A stretch of 64,000 bases of DNA. Source: Flavobacteriales bacterium UBA6693. GTDB lineage: Bacteria; Bacteroidota; Bacteroidia; Flavobacteriales; Weeksellaceae. This document shows positions 50,720 to 59,639 of the stretch, piece after piece (position 1 is the first letter of the stretch; each line of letters starts with the position of its first letter). The notes beneath the pieces were generated by a model. That model saw only the letters and a list, made by a program, of their open reading frames with translations, was not told the origin of the DNA and did not search any database. Location of the stretch: assembly GCA_002454815.1 (NCBI GenBank), contig DKJL01000001.1:135259-199258 (forward strand). The letters are read 5' to 3'. The position numbers were made by a program, and so were the translations under genes.

Positions 50720-50777
50720 AAATGACAGAATTTTAGGCTCAACATCACTCGTGCTGTTAGTCTAAAATTTGTCGTTT
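50720..50777 (+). promoter_or_regulatory. Long stem-loop covering the rlmN start region
   Basis: GACAGAATTTTAGGCT (50724-50739) pairs with AGTCTAAAATTTGTC (50759-50773), with one bulged G and one G-T pair. It is extended outward by A/T pairs to 50720 and 50777, and the loop is 19 bases. The upstream TTG start candidate of rlmN at 50769 is inside the 3' arm. There is no long T-run after the stem beyond its own TTT, so it may be a weak terminator of queA or a structure controlling rlmN translation. Confidence 0.65.
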
Positions 50778-51827
50778 AAAACCAAAGGTATTTTGAAAGA
50801 CATCCGAACGCTTTCACTCGATCAGCTGAAAGAGTATTTTGTATCACTGGGCGAAAAATCTTTTCGCGCAAAGCAGGTCTACGACTGGCTTTGGAGCAAA
50901 AACCTGCACTCGATCGATGAGATGACCAATCTTTCGAAAGAGTTGCGCGAACGTATCGCTGAGGAATACGTCATCAATCCGATATCCGTCGATCAGCTCC
51001 AAAAATCCGTGGATGGAACGATAAAAAACGGCGTTAAGCTCCATGATGGATTGCTCGTGGAATCAGTTCTTATTCCAACCGAAACACGTACCACCGCGTG
51101 TGTTTCTTCGCAGGTTGGCTGCTCGCTGAACTGTGAGTTTTGTGCTACGGCACGCCTGAAACGTATGCGAAATCTGGAAGTTGCCGAAATTGTAGATCAG
51201 GTGGCGCTGATCGACCGGCAAAGCAAATTATACTTCGATCGGCCGCTTTCCAATATCGTTTTTATGGGAATGGGCGAGCCGATGATGAACTATAAAAATG
51301 TGGTGGAATCCATCCGGAAAATTACCGAGCCGGAAGGTTTGGGCATGGCACCACGCCGAATCACCGTTTCGACTTCCGGAATTCCGAAAATGATCAAGAT
51401 GCTGGCAGATGAGGAGTTACGGGTAAATCTCGCACTTTCACTGCATTCCGCAATCGAGAAAACACGGAACGAAATAATGCCTTTTTCCAATAAATTTCCG
51501 CTCACCGATATTATGGATGCGCTCAAACATTGGTATGAAAAAACCGGGAATCCGGTGACATTCGAATATTGTGTTTGGAAGGGTATAAATGACCAGGACG
51601 AAGATATCAAGGCCTTGATCCGATACTGTAAACAGATTCCGAGCAAGGTTAACTTAATTCAATACAATCCGATCGGCGATGGAAAATATGACCGCTGCAA
51701 TAAAAAAGCGGAAGAGGAATATGTGCGGCAGTTGGAAAATGCCGGAATTACAGTGCTCATCCGTCGCAGCCGCGGTGGCGATATTGATGCAGCCTGCGGA
51801 CAGCTCGCTAATAAAAGCAGTGAATAG
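50769..51827 (+). CDS. rlmN: 23S rRNA m2A2503 / tRNA m2A37 methyltransferase
   Basis: From the first TTG (50769) the protein has 352 residues. A second in-frame TTG at 50793 would start it as KDIRTLSLDQLKEYF, which is where most relatives begin. The radical-SAM cluster motif is CSLNCEFCATARLKRM, preceded by TRTTACVSSQVG. GMGEPMMNYKNV, SLHSAIEKTRNEIMPF and the C-terminal methyl-carrying cysteine region RRSRGGDIDAACGQL follow. There is no ATG near the beginning. The next gene overlaps its stop codon by one base. Confidence 0.92.
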   Translation: MSFKTKGILKDIRTLSLDQLKEYFVSLGEKSFRAKQVYDWLWSKNLHSIDEMTNLSKELRERIAEEYVINPISVDQLQKSVDGTIKNGVKLHDGLLVESVLIPTETRTTACVSSQVGCSLNCEFCATARLKRMRNLEVAEIVDQVALIDRQSKLYFDRPLSNIVFMGMGEPMMNYKNVVESIRKITEPEGLGMAPRRITVSTSGIPKMIKMLADEELRVNLALSLHSAIEKTRNEIMPFSNKFPLTDIMDALKHWYEKTGNPVTFEYCVWKGINDQDEDIKALIRYCKQIPSKVNLIQYNPIGDGKYDRCNKKAEEEYVRQLENAGITVLIRRSRGGDIDAACGQLANKSSE

Positions 51828-52540
51828 TGTTTTCGCACGTCGGTAAAGCGCGTACGGCGCGGCATAACTTCGCCATCGCGATACTTCTTTCATTCGTGGC
51901 GGGGTTGGTGAACGTTGTAGGTTTTTTCACCATCAAAGTCCTGACGACGAATGTCACGGGACACTTCGCTTTTTTTATCGATGAAGTTTTCAAGCTGAAT
52001 TTTTATGGCGCGCTTCATCTTGCGCTGTACGTTCTCGCCTTTTTCCTCGGTGCTTTTACGGCAAATCTCCTGGTGGAAACCTCTTCGCGCATTCGTGAAA
52101 CGGAAACCTACATTTACCCCGTGCTGGCAGAAGCTTGTATTCTCGGTATCATGGCGTTTTCCGGTTTTTTTATTTCGCAAGAACACGCAGAATTTATTGC
52201 ATTCAGTTTACTTTTCGCCATGGGAATGCAGAATTCCCTGGTTACCAGCATTTCCAATAACATTGTCCGAACCACGCATCTTACCGGCCTTTTCACCGAT
52301 ATGGGTATCGAATGTTCTCAATTGTTTTTTTACCGCGATCCCGAACGCCGCCGTCAGCTGCTAAAATCGATTCGACTGCGGTTTGCCATTATTTTATTCT
52401 TTTTTATCGGTGGTGTCTGCGGGGCCGTAATGCATACGAATTTCGGGTTACGGTCTCTGCTGCTTGGTTCCGTTTTACTGCTGGGAGGCTTGCTGTACGA
52501 TTACCTCAAAATTAAATTTCTCTTAGTACTGAAAAAATGA
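51827..52540 (+). CDS. YoaK (DUF1275) family membrane protein
   Basis: The 237-residue protein starts at GTG, whose G is the last base of the rlmN stop (TAGTG), so translation is coupled. Six hydrophobic segments and the motifs FVAGLVNVVGFFTIKVLTTN, VTGHFAFF, FAMGMQNSLVTSIS and VRTTHLTGLFTDMGIE fit DUF1275. Some relatives are suspected transporters but no substrate is known. The next gene begins inside its stop codon (ATGA). Confidence 0.87.
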   Translation: MFSHVGKARTARHNFAIAILLSFVAGLVNVVGFFTIKVLTTNVTGHFAFFIDEVFKLNFYGALHLALYVLAFFLGAFTANLLVETSSRIRETETYIYPVLAEACILGIMAFSGFFISQEHAEFIAFSLLFAMGMQNSLVTSISNNIVRTTHLTGLFTDMGIECSQLFFYRDPERRRQLLKSIRLRFAIILFFFIGGVCGAVMHTNFGLRSLLLGSVLLLGGLLYDYLKIKFLLVLKK

Positions 52541-53421
52541 TGAGGAACCCATTTGCTTTTATATTACTCTTTCTTTGCTTGATCAGTGTTAATGGGCAGC
52601 AGAAACTGATTTGGTTAAAAATCAAGCGGTTTCATGTTGCTGATCTGGAACGCCGGTTACATGAAAATTCGGGTTTGGCATTTTTGGACGGTAAATTATT
52701 CTCGGTAAACGACAGTGGAAACAGCGCGGAGCTTTTTCAGTTGAACAAAAAAAACGGTGCGGTAGCGCGCGTCTGGCAGACCGGTTTGACAAATATCGAC
52801 TGGGAAGCACTTACCGCCGGTAATGATGAATTGTATATCGGTGATATCGGCAATAATTCCGGCAGCAGAAAGCACCTGTCGGTGTATAGAATAAAATTCG
52901 GGAAGGACAGCATCATCACCCGGGATTCACTGCAGTTTTACTATCCGGAACAGACTGATTTTTCAGCGCCGATGCTCCGTACCAACTTCGACTCGGAGGC
53001 GCTTATTTTTGCAAATGGCCAACTTCATTTATTCACGAAAGAATGGCTGTCAAAAGGCACTACTCACTATATTATCGATCCCAAAAACAGCGAAAATCAA
53101 AGTGCGCAAAAAGCTGAAAAATATACTACGGGCTTTTTTGTAACCGATGCAGCTTACTTTGAGCGAAAGTTGTATTTGGTAGGGTATACCAAGAATACTG
53201 ATGTTTATTTAAGCGTTTTTAGTAAATCGGAACAGGGCATTTTCTTTCGGAATCCGCCAAAAAAGTACTATTTGGGCAGTGCAATCAGTATCAGTCAAAT
53301 CGAGGCAATTGCGGTCGATGCGGAAGGAATTTATCTTTCAGGTGAGGGAATTGATGTGCCGCTGCTGAAAATCCGCCCTAAATTTTACTTCATTCCTCAT
53401 GCATTTTTATACCAGAATTAA
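52537..53421 (+). CDS. Exported beta-propeller-like hypothetical protein
   Basis: The 294-residue protein has a signal peptide (MMRNPFAFILLFLCLISVNG). A beta-rich mature part with SGLAFLDGKLFSVNDSGNSA, IDWEALTAGNDELYIGDIGN, FDSEALIFANGQLHLFTKEW and ISQIEAIAVDAEGIYLSGEG looks like propeller blades of a phytase- or SdiA-like sensing fold. No enzyme motif stands out. It overlaps the YoaK-like gene by 4 bases (ATGA), so rlmN, YoaK and this gene form one transcriptional unit. Confidence 0.75.
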   Translation: MMRNPFAFILLFLCLISVNGQQKLIWLKIKRFHVADLERRLHENSGLAFLDGKLFSVNDSGNSAELFQLNKKNGAVARVWQTGLTNIDWEALTAGNDELYIGDIGNNSGSRKHLSVYRIKFGKDSIITRDSLQFYYPEQTDFSAPMLRTNFDSEALIFANGQLHLFTKEWLSKGTTHYIIDPKNSENQSAQKAEKYTTGFFVTDAAYFERKLYLVGYTKNTDVYLSVFSKSEQGIFFRNPPKKYYLGSAISISQIEAIAVDAEGIYLSGEGIDVPLLKIRPKFYFIPHAFLYQN

Positions 53422-53459
53422 TAGCGCACTGCACCATATTCTTTCCGTATTTTTATAAT

Positions 53460-53467
53460 TATATTTG
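53460..53467 (+). promoter_or_regulatory. -7 box of the polyprenyl synthase gene
   Basis: TATATTTG matches TAnnTTTG and lies 37 bases before the GTG start at 53505. No upstream TTTG box is evident. Confidence 0.45.
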
Positions 53468-53504
53468 CAGCCTAACATCGTCCGAAACTCTATTCCATAT
53501 TTGC

Positions 53505-54482
53505 GTGGCCAACATAGTAAACGAAATTAAAAATCCCATCAATACCGAAATGAAGCTTTTCGAGCAAAAGTTTTATGAATCGATGCGGAGCAATGTGTCA
53601 CTTTTGGATAAAGTCACCCGTTTCATTGTAACGACAAAAGGGAAGCAAATGCGCCCAATGTTTGTTTTTCTTTGTGCAAAATTGGCCGGAGACGTAAACG
53701 AAAAATCGTTCCGTGGCGCGTCGATGATTGAGCTTATCCATACTGCCACGCTCGTGCACGACGATGTTGTTGATGAAAGTTTTAAGCGTCGGAATTTTTT
53801 CTCAATTAATGCCTTGTGGAAAAATAAAATTGCCGTCCTCGTAGGCGATTATCTTCTTTCGAAAGCGGTGCTTTTGTCCACCGACCACAAAGATTATGAT
53901 TTGCTGGCGGTAGTTTCCCGCACCATTCGGGAGATGGCCGAAGGTGAATTGTTGCAGCTGGAAAAAGCCCGCAAACTCGACATTACAGAAGAAGTTTATT
54001 TTGAAATTATACGCCAAAAAACGGCTACGCTGATTGCCGCGTGCTGCGAAATCGGAATTCTATCAACTTCCAGCGACGAAAAACTGGCGCAGAAAATGAT
54101 GGAATTCGGCACCTATACCGGCATGGCTTTTCAGATAAAAGATGATTTGTTCGATTATCTCACTTCAAATATCATCGGTAAACCAGTGGGGATTGACATC
54201 AAGGAAAAAAAGATGACCTTACCGTTAATTCACGCACTTAAAATCGCTTCGACAAGAGACCGCAGTTATTATCTCAACACTGTAAAACGTTATAATACCG
54301 ACAACAAAAGGGTGAAGGAACTGATTGGATTTGTAAAAGAGTCCGGCGGTTTGGATTACGCGATTTCCGTTATGAAAGCATACCAACAAAAAGCCAAGGA
54401 CATCCTTGAAACCTTTCCGGACTCAGAGGCGAAAACATCCTTGGGACTAATGTTGGACTATGTGATTGAACGAAAGTTTTAA
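53505..54482 (+). CDS. Polyprenyl diphosphate synthase
   Basis: The 325-residue protein starts at GTG (MANIVNEIKNPINTEMKLFE). It has both aspartate-rich motifs: HTATLVHDDVVDESFKRR (first) and FQIKDDLFDYLTSN (second), plus GKQMRPMFVFLCAKLAG at the substrate site. Length and motifs fit all-trans octaprenyl/heptaprenyl synthases that make the side chain of menaquinone. The gene is convergent with the copper ATPase gene, the stop codons being adjacent with no spacer. Confidence 0.9.
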   Translation: MANIVNEIKNPINTEMKLFEQKFYESMRSNVSLLDKVTRFIVTTKGKQMRPMFVFLCAKLAGDVNEKSFRGASMIELIHTATLVHDDVVDESFKRRNFFSINALWKNKIAVLVGDYLLSKAVLLSTDHKDYDLLAVVSRTIREMAEGELLQLEKARKLDITEEVYFEIIRQKTATLIAACCEIGILSTSSDEKLAQKMMEFGTYTGMAFQIKDDLFDYLTSNIIGKPVGIDIKEKKMTLPLIHALKIASTRDRSYYLNTVKRYNTDNKRVKELIGFVKESGGLDYAISVMKAYQQKAKDILETFPDSEAKTSLGLMLDYVIERKF

Positions 54483-56987
54483 TTAATCCACTTTCAGGCG
54501 TACCCTGTTCAGGCGCAGCGAGTTCAATATTACAGAAACAGAACTGAGGCTCATTGCGGCCGCTGCAATCATCGGGCTTAATAGAATTCCGAAGAAAGGA
54601 TAGAGCAGGCCGGCTGCTACGGGAATACCTAAAGTATTGTAGATAAAGGCGAAGAAGAGATTTTCCCGGATATTTCTCAATAATTTTTCACTCAGCATTT
54701 TTGCTTTCGCCACACCCAAAATATCTCCCGTCAGCAAAGTGAGTTCTGCACTTTCGATAGCGACATCATTTCCGGTTCCCATTGCGATACCGACATCGGC
54801 CTGTGCAAGTGCGGGCGCGTCATTAATTCCGTCTCCCGCCATCGCCACTACTTTCCCTTTTTTTTGTAAGTTTTTGATTTTATTCAATTTATCTTCCGGC
54901 AGACAGCTCGCGTAATATTCTTTAATCCCGAGTCCGTCTGAGACCGACTTTGCAGTTTTTTCATTATCGCCGGTCATCATTATAACCTCCACACCCTGAT
55001 CCTGCAGATTTTTTACAGCCTGTAAACTGGTGGATTTAATTCGGTCCGTGAAGCGAAGTATGCCGATAACCTTATTATTTTTCGATACATAAGAAATCGT
55101 TCCGGCTTCCAGGTTTTGCTTGTTTTGAAGTTCGGCAGGTAGATCATTATTGAGCTCAGTCATTAAAGCCAGATTTCCGACAGCAATCTTATCGTCACCG
55201 ATTGAGCCTTTTAGCCCTTTAGCGGTAACGTTTTCAAAATTTTCGACAGCGGGCAAAGTTTCTTTGCTTTTCTTCAATTCATTCAAAACGGCAGAAGCCA
55301 GCGGATGCCCCGAATTTTGATTCAGCGCTGCGCCGATGCGTAAAACTTCCTCCCGCGTTGAATTGGATGCTGCGATGATTTCATCGACAACGGGTTTTCC
55401 TTCAGTCAGCGTACCGGTCTTGTCGGTAATCAGCACGCTAATTTTATGCATGTGCTCGATGGCTTCGGCATTTTTGATCAGAATACCATTTTGTGCTCCT
55501 TTCGCAATTCCCACCGTGAGCGACATCGGTGTCGCCAAACCCAGCGCGCACGGGCAAGCTACGATAAGAACTGCCACCGCATTTACCAGACCGTAAAGAA
55601 GTGTATTTTCTCCGCCGAAAATTTGCCAAAATATGAAAGTAAGTACAGAAATCACCATGACGGCCGGCACGAATACTTTGGAAATTCGGTCGGCAAGTTT
55701 CTGTATAGGCGCTTTACTTCTGGTTGCGTCGTTGACCATTCGTACAATTTGCGAGAGCAAAGTATCATTTCCAATTTTTTCGGCGGTCATTATAAAACTT
55801 CCGTCTCCGTTGATGGTGCCGGATGTTACCCGGTCTCCTGCGTTCTTTTCTGCAGGTATCGGTTCGCCGGTGATCATACTTTCATCTACCGCGGAGGATC
55901 CTTCTTCCAAAATACCGTCCACGGGAATCTTACCACCCGGTTTTACCCGGAGACGGTCGCCTACCTGTATTTCTGAGAGCGGCACAGTTATCTCCGCACC
56001 GTTGACGATCTTGTGCGCTTCGACGGGAGATAAATTCATCAGTTCTTCAATCGCTTTTCCGGTTTGCTGATGGGCCTTGGCTTCCAACATTTGGCCCATA
56101 ATGACTAAAGTAAGGATTACAGATACCGATTCGAAATAATAAGGAGCATTGTCGCCGTGCGAAAGTTCATGTGGCAGAATCGACGGATATATAAGAGCAA
56201 CCAAACTAAAGAGGAAGGCTGCGGCGGAACCCAGAGCAATAAGAGAAAACATATTAAGATTCCAGGTTTTGAAGGAAACCCAACCCCGTCGCATCAAAAA
56301 CCAGCCCGCATAAAATACGATCGGGATGGATAGAACTAATTCTATAATGCCGTGCAGCTGATTCGAGATGCCCCAATTAACCCACATTCCGCCCATTGAA
56401 AGAATAAAAATCGGCACTGTAAAAATAACGGCAATAATGAATTTTTTACGAAGTTCGCTGTACACGTTGTCCTGCGCGCCCTCGTCGCCATTTCCGGGGA
56501 TTCTCACCAAATCCATACCGCAAACAGGACACCCGACATTACTGTCGTACACTTTGTCTCCCTCACAAAACATCGGGCAGTAGTATTTGCCGGCATTTTG
56601 CGTCGAATTTATTGCATCAGGGGTGGTTTCAGTTTCCGGCGCGGCGGCAAGTCCGGTTTGCAGAAGTTCCTTCGTAATCGGCTCCAGATGCATGTGACAA
56701 ACCGGACAGCCTACATCTTCGTTATACGTTTTATCTCCTTCACAAAACATCGGACAGAAAAATTGTCCTTCTTTTTCCTGAAAAGAAGCCGGAAGATTGT
56801 TTTTCGAATAGGTTTGCGGCTTGTCCTGATAATCAGCGCGTTCCTCCACAGGAACCAGATACATATTGCAGACGGGGCAGCGCTTGCCGGGCTCGAAGTA
56901 TACTTTTTCGCCCTCGCATTCCATGGGGCAATAATAAACTGAACTGGGAGAAATCCTTTCGGATGGTCGTATTTTTGAAGCACACAT
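54483..56987 (-). CDS. Copper-type P1B ATPase with three heavy-metal-binding (HMBD) repeats
   Basis: The 834-residue protein has three N-terminal HMBD-type repeats at about 18-46, 76-104 and 135-163. Each has the form (Y/F)(Y/F)CPM, CEG(D/E)K, then CPVC(N/H/G)M, joined by low-complexity linkers. The P1B core follows: transmembrane CPC in IVACPCALGLATPMSLTVG, TGEP, phosphorylation site SVLITDKTGTLTEG, SGHPLA, and GDGINDAPALAQADVGIAMG. The class exports Cu+ (or Ag+). There is no HMA domain in the protein itself; an HMA-like one is in the regulator encoded 98 bases upstream on the same strand. Confidence 0.93.
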   Translation of the reverse strand: MCASKIRPSERISPSSVYYCPMECEGEKVYFEPGKRCPVCNMYLVPVEERADYQDKPQTYSKNNLPASFQEKEGQFFCPMFCEGDKTYNEDVGCPVCHMHLEPITKELLQTGLAAAPETETTPDAINSTQNAGKYYCPMFCEGDKVYDSNVGCPVCGMDLVRIPGNGDEGAQDNVYSELRKKFIIAVIFTVPIFILSMGGMWVNWGISNQLHGIIELVLSIPIVFYAGWFLMRRGWVSFKTWNLNMFSLIALGSAAAFLFSLVALIYPSILPHELSHGDNAPYYFESVSVILTLVIMGQMLEAKAHQQTGKAIEELMNLSPVEAHKIVNGAEITVPLSEIQVGDRLRVKPGGKIPVDGILEEGSSAVDESMITGEPIPAEKNAGDRVTSGTINGDGSFIMTAEKIGNDTLLSQIVRMVNDATRSKAPIQKLADRISKVFVPAVMVISVLTFIFWQIFGGENTLLYGLVNAVAVLIVACPCALGLATPMSLTVGIAKGAQNGILIKNAEAIEHMHKISVLITDKTGTLTEGKPVVDEIIAASNSTREEVLRIGAALNQNSGHPLASAVLNELKKSKETLPAVENFENVTAKGLKGSIGDDKIAVGNLALMTELNNDLPAELQNKQNLEAGTISYVSKNNKVIGILRFTDRIKSTSLQAVKNLQDQGVEVIMMTGDNEKTAKSVSDGLGIKEYYASCLPEDKLNKIKNLQKKGKVVAMAGDGINDAPALAQADVGIAMGTGNDVAIESAELTLLTGDILGVAKAKMLSEKLLRNIRENLFFAFIYNTLGIPVAAGLLYPFFGILLSPMIAAAAMSLSSVSVILNSLRLNRVRLKVD

Positions 56988-57085
56988 TTTATAACTTTTT
57001 ACAAAATTCTAACTTTTACCTATAAAAATATTATAAATTTAAGGAAGAATGTTATAAAAATCTGCGCTCCACAGGAATGAAATGA

Positions 57086-57646
57086 TCAAATCTGATCAAG
57101 CGAAATGCGGTTCTTGCTTTTAAGTTTTTTAAAAGAAGAAGGAGTGAAGCCGGTAGTATTTTTGAATTGCGTGGATAAATACTGGACGCTTTTGTAGCCC
57201 AACTGGTGTGAAATTTCGGTAAGTGTCAACTCATTATAAAACAACAGTTCTTTCACCTTTTCAATTTTCTGAAGAATAAAATACTGTTCCAGTGTTACGG
57301 TTTCATTTACCGAAAAAGATTTTGAAAGCGAGCTGTAATCTCTGTTGAATTTTTCGCTGATAAATTTCGAAAGCACAAAGTTTTCCGGAAGGTCGAGTTT
57401 ATTAATTTCCAGAATAATTTCTTTTTTAATTTGCTCAACTTGAGCTTTTACGGCGTCTTCGAGGATTTCAAACCCCCGTTTCCTGAGAGAATAGTCAAGC
57501 GAATCCAATTGTTCCTCGGAAAGCGGGTGAAGTGTTTCCACTTCGCCAAGTCCGACCGATGAAATGTTGATGTTTAAATCTTCAAAAATGGCGCGCACCG
57601 CGGCAGTGCAGCGGTCGCAAACCATATTTTTAATATTGATTTTCAT
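57086..57646 (-). CDS. AraC-type regulator with N-terminal HMA-like metal motif
   Basis: The 186-residue protein begins MKINIKNMVCDRCTAAVRAI, with a CxxC pair (Cys10, Cys13) in the place and fold context of an HMA domain. It has a linker helix and a C-terminal AraC/XylS helix-turn-helix domain (VKELLFYNELTLTEISHQLG, YLSTQFKNTTGFTPSSFKKL). It lacks the usual AraC ligand-binding cupin. As it precedes a copper ATPase gene on the same strand, metal binding to the CxxC probably tunes DNA binding. Its first 17 bases overlap the end of the thioesterase gene. Confidence 0.82.
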   Translation of the reverse strand: MKINIKNMVCDRCTAAVRAIFEDLNINISSVGLGEVETLHPLSEEQLDSLDYSLRKRGFEILEDAVKAQVEQIKKEIILEINKLDLPENFVLSKFISEKFNRDYSSLSKSFSVNETVTLEQYFILQKIEKVKELLFYNELTLTEISHQLGYKSVQYLSTQFKNTTGFTPSSFKKLKSKNRISLDQI

Positions 57647-58040
57647 CCTGATTTCTCAATCGGTCTTTTATGAATTCGATCTTTGTTTTCCCGTGCTTGG
57701 TGGGTTTTCCTTCCAAGTCGACACCAACGAAAACAATTTTGTCGATCGTGATAATGGTTTGCCTTGTCATTTTATTGCGAACCTCGCAACGCAAGGTGAT
57801 CGAAGTGGAGCCAAAATCTGTCGCCAAAATTCCGATCTCGATGATATCGCCTTGTTTCGCAGAGCTCACAAAATTTATTTCTGAAATAAACTTGGTAACG
57901 CAGCGCGGCGTTTCGAGTTGGATTATCGCGTACAACGCAGATTCTTCGTCGATCCACTGCAAAAGGCGGCCGCCAAACAAAGTTTGGTTCGGGTTTAGAT
58001 CTTCAGGTTTGATCCATTTTCTGGTGTGATAATTCATCAT
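57630..58040 (-). CDS. Acyl-CoA thioesterase, hotdog fold
   Basis: The 136-residue protein fits the YciA/acyl-CoA hydrolase type: NPNQTLFGGRLLQWIDEESA, with the catalytic Asp region, then CVTKFISEINFVSSAKQGDI and TRQTIITIDKIVFVGVD. It would hydrolyse acyl-CoA esters in the cytoplasm. Its 3' end overlaps the regulator gene by 17 bases. yaaA is upstream on the same strand with a 12-base gap, so yaaA, thioesterase, regulator and ATPase may be one leftward unit. Confidence 0.85.
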   Translation of the reverse strand: MMNYHTRKWIKPEDLNPNQTLFGGRLLQWIDEESALYAIIQLETPRCVTKFISEINFVSSAKQGDIIEIGILATDFGSTSITLRCEVRNKMTRQTIITIDKIVFVGVDLEGKPTKHGKTKIEFIKDRLRNQDENQY

Positions 58041-58052
58041 TTTACTATTTTG

Positions 58053-58811
58053 TTATCGGGTAAAGACAAGTTTTTTATCGGTCGAAAGTTCGTCGTCGAG
58101 CAGATAACCTTCATAATTAAAAGCTTTTACTTCGTCCAGCGTTCTGATTTGGTTTTCCGCACAAAAACGTACCAGAAGCCCACGCGCCAGCTTCGTATAT
58201 ACGACAATGGTTTTCAGTTTTCCGTCTTTGTATTCGTGAAAATCAAAATCGATCACCGGCGCTTTGAGTTTCTTGCGGTCAAGCACTTTGATGTATTCTT
58301 TGCTGGCAAGATTCAACACAAAGTCGTTTGTGGTAAATTCGCTGTTCAGCTGGGCAGTGACTTTTTCCGTCCAAAATTCGTAAAGATTTTTATACTGTTC
58401 GAAAGAAAATTTTCGACCCATTTCGAGACGGTAGAGCATCACGCGGTCTGATGGCTTAAGCAGTCCGTAAAGTCCGGATAACATGCGGAAGTTTTTCTGC
58501 AGATAAATGATTGATTTTTTGTCTAAAGTTTCTGCGTTCAGACCACGGTAAACTTCTCCGGTAAAGGCCATCATGGCCGCAGTAGATTCCTTATCCGAGG
58601 GTTTTGCTTTCCAATTTTGGTTACGGTGCCAGTTATCATCGGCAAGTTTAGCCGATATTTCCATAAGCTCAGCAAGAAATTTCGGTGATTTTTCTTTTAA
58701 ATAAGACTGGAGCAGCGCCGCATCACCAATGAATACCGGCGTCGTAGGTTTTAGAAACTCCGATTTCCTGTCGATATTCATCAATTTTGCAGGAGATGTT
58801 ATAATTTTCAT
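58053..58811 (-). CDS. yaaA: YaaA-type peroxide stress protein (DUF328)
   Basis: The 252-residue protein begins MKIITSPAKLMNIDRKSEF. It has the family signature elements QNWKAKPSDKESTAAMMAFT, GEVYRGLNAETLDKK, RMLSGLYGLLKPSDRVMLYR and VIDFDFHEYKDGKLK. In E. coli YaaA lowers free iron under peroxide stress and binds DNA; the role is inferred from the family. A repeat element lies directly upstream. Confidence 0.9.
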   Translation of the reverse strand: MKIITSPAKLMNIDRKSEFLKPTTPVFIGDAALLQSYLKEKSPKFLAELMEISAKLADDNWHRNQNWKAKPSDKESTAAMMAFTGEVYRGLNAETLDKKSIIYLQKNFRMLSGLYGLLKPSDRVMLYRLEMGRKFSFEQYKNLYEFWTEKVTAQLNSEFTTNDFVLNLASKEYIKVLDRKKLKAPVIDFDFHEYKDGKLKTIVVYTKLARGLLVRFCAENQIRTLDEVKAFNYEGYLLDDELSTDKKLVFTR

Positions 58812-58863
58812 GCGGAAAGTTTGTCGTTTGTATAATTGTCCGTCGTTTTATTGATCGCGCGGC

Positions 58864-58939
58864 CTGCGCCCCGACCTGAGTGGAGCTCTCCGCCGCGGCG
58901 GAAGCGGGAACGGAGGGCGGAAATGTGCGCCAAAAAAAA
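58864..58939 (-). repeat. Interspersed repeat, copy B (GC-rich hairpin centre)
   Basis: The reverse complement aligns with 292-380. Identical blocks include GAGCTCCACTCA (58877-58888 on this strand), TTCCCGCTT and TTTCCGCC. The central region is the perfect 12-base palindrome CCGCCGCGGCGG (58890-58901), where copy A has a T-rich inverted repeat. The block is more GC-rich than its surroundings and lies in the 169-base gap between yaaA and the Sua5/YrdC gene. Confidence 0.65.
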
Positions 58940-58980
58940 CATACACATCGTAGCGGGGCCAAAAAACTCCTTAAATTAAT

Positions 58981-59592
58981 CTAAATTTCGCCTTTACCCT
59001 GCCGCAGAATTTCGGGTTCGCCGCCGGTAAGATCCACTATTGTGGAGGCCACGTTGTCGCCGTAACCCGAATCGATGACGATGTCCACGAGATGATCGTA
59101 TTTTTCGGCGATAAGTTCAGGATCGGTAGAATACTCGAGGACTTCATCCTCATCTTTTATGGACGTGGAGGCAATCGGGTGACCGAGTTTGGTGACGATG
59201 AGCTGCGGTATGATATGATCGGGTACGCGGATGCCGACGGTTTTCTTGCCTTTGTAGGCGAGGGGCAAACTCTTATTGGCTTCTAAAATGAAGGTAAAAG
59301 GACCGGGAACATTGTTCTTTAAATAGCGAAACGTACTCGTGTCAATAGGCCGTGTAAACTCCGAAAGATGACTGAGATCGTTGCAGATGATGGAAAAAAA
59401 AGCTTTGTCGAGTTTTACTTTTTTTATCTGGGCAAGTTTTTCCATGGCGCGAATATCAAAAATATTACACCCCAAGGCGTAAACCGTGTCGGACGGATAG
59501 ATGATCAAACCGCCGCGATCGAGCGTTCTGACGACCTCATCGATGAGGTTTTCCTGTGGATTGTCGGGATATATTCTGAGGATTTTGGCCAT
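58981..59592 (-). CDS. L-threonylcarbamoyladenylate synthase (Sua5/YciO/YrdC)
   Basis: The start was set at the ATG at 59590-59592 (MAKILRIYPDNPQENLI), giving 203 residues; the longer open frame upstream crosses the tRNA promoter and is not coding. Motifs are GGLIIYPSDTVYALGCNIFD, KVKLDKAFFSIICNDLSHLS, VPGPFTFILEANKSLP, VGIRVPDHIIPQLIV and HPIASTSIKDED. It makes the TC-AMP intermediate for t6A in tRNA, or belongs to the YciO branch, which looks the same at this level. It is divergent from the initiator tRNA. Confidence 0.87.
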   Translation of the reverse strand: MAKILRIYPDNPQENLIDEVVRTLDRGGLIIYPSDTVYALGCNIFDIRAMEKLAQIKKVKLDKAFFSIICNDLSHLSEFTRPIDTSTFRYLKNNVPGPFTFILEANKSLPLAYKGKKTVGIRVPDHIIPQLIVTKLGHPIASTSIKDEDEVLEYSTDPELIAEKYDHLVDIVIDSGYGDNVASTIVDLTGGEPEILRQGKGEI

Positions 59593-59639
59593 AAACAAAT
59601 TTAGGAAAAATTGATTGAATAAAGAATTGTGAGAAAATA

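Noticed and set aside
52114..52296. Open frames opposite the YoaK-like, RecQ, RND pump and other large genes
   Set aside because: They lie fully inside well-supported genes on the other strand or in another frame and match no protein pattern.
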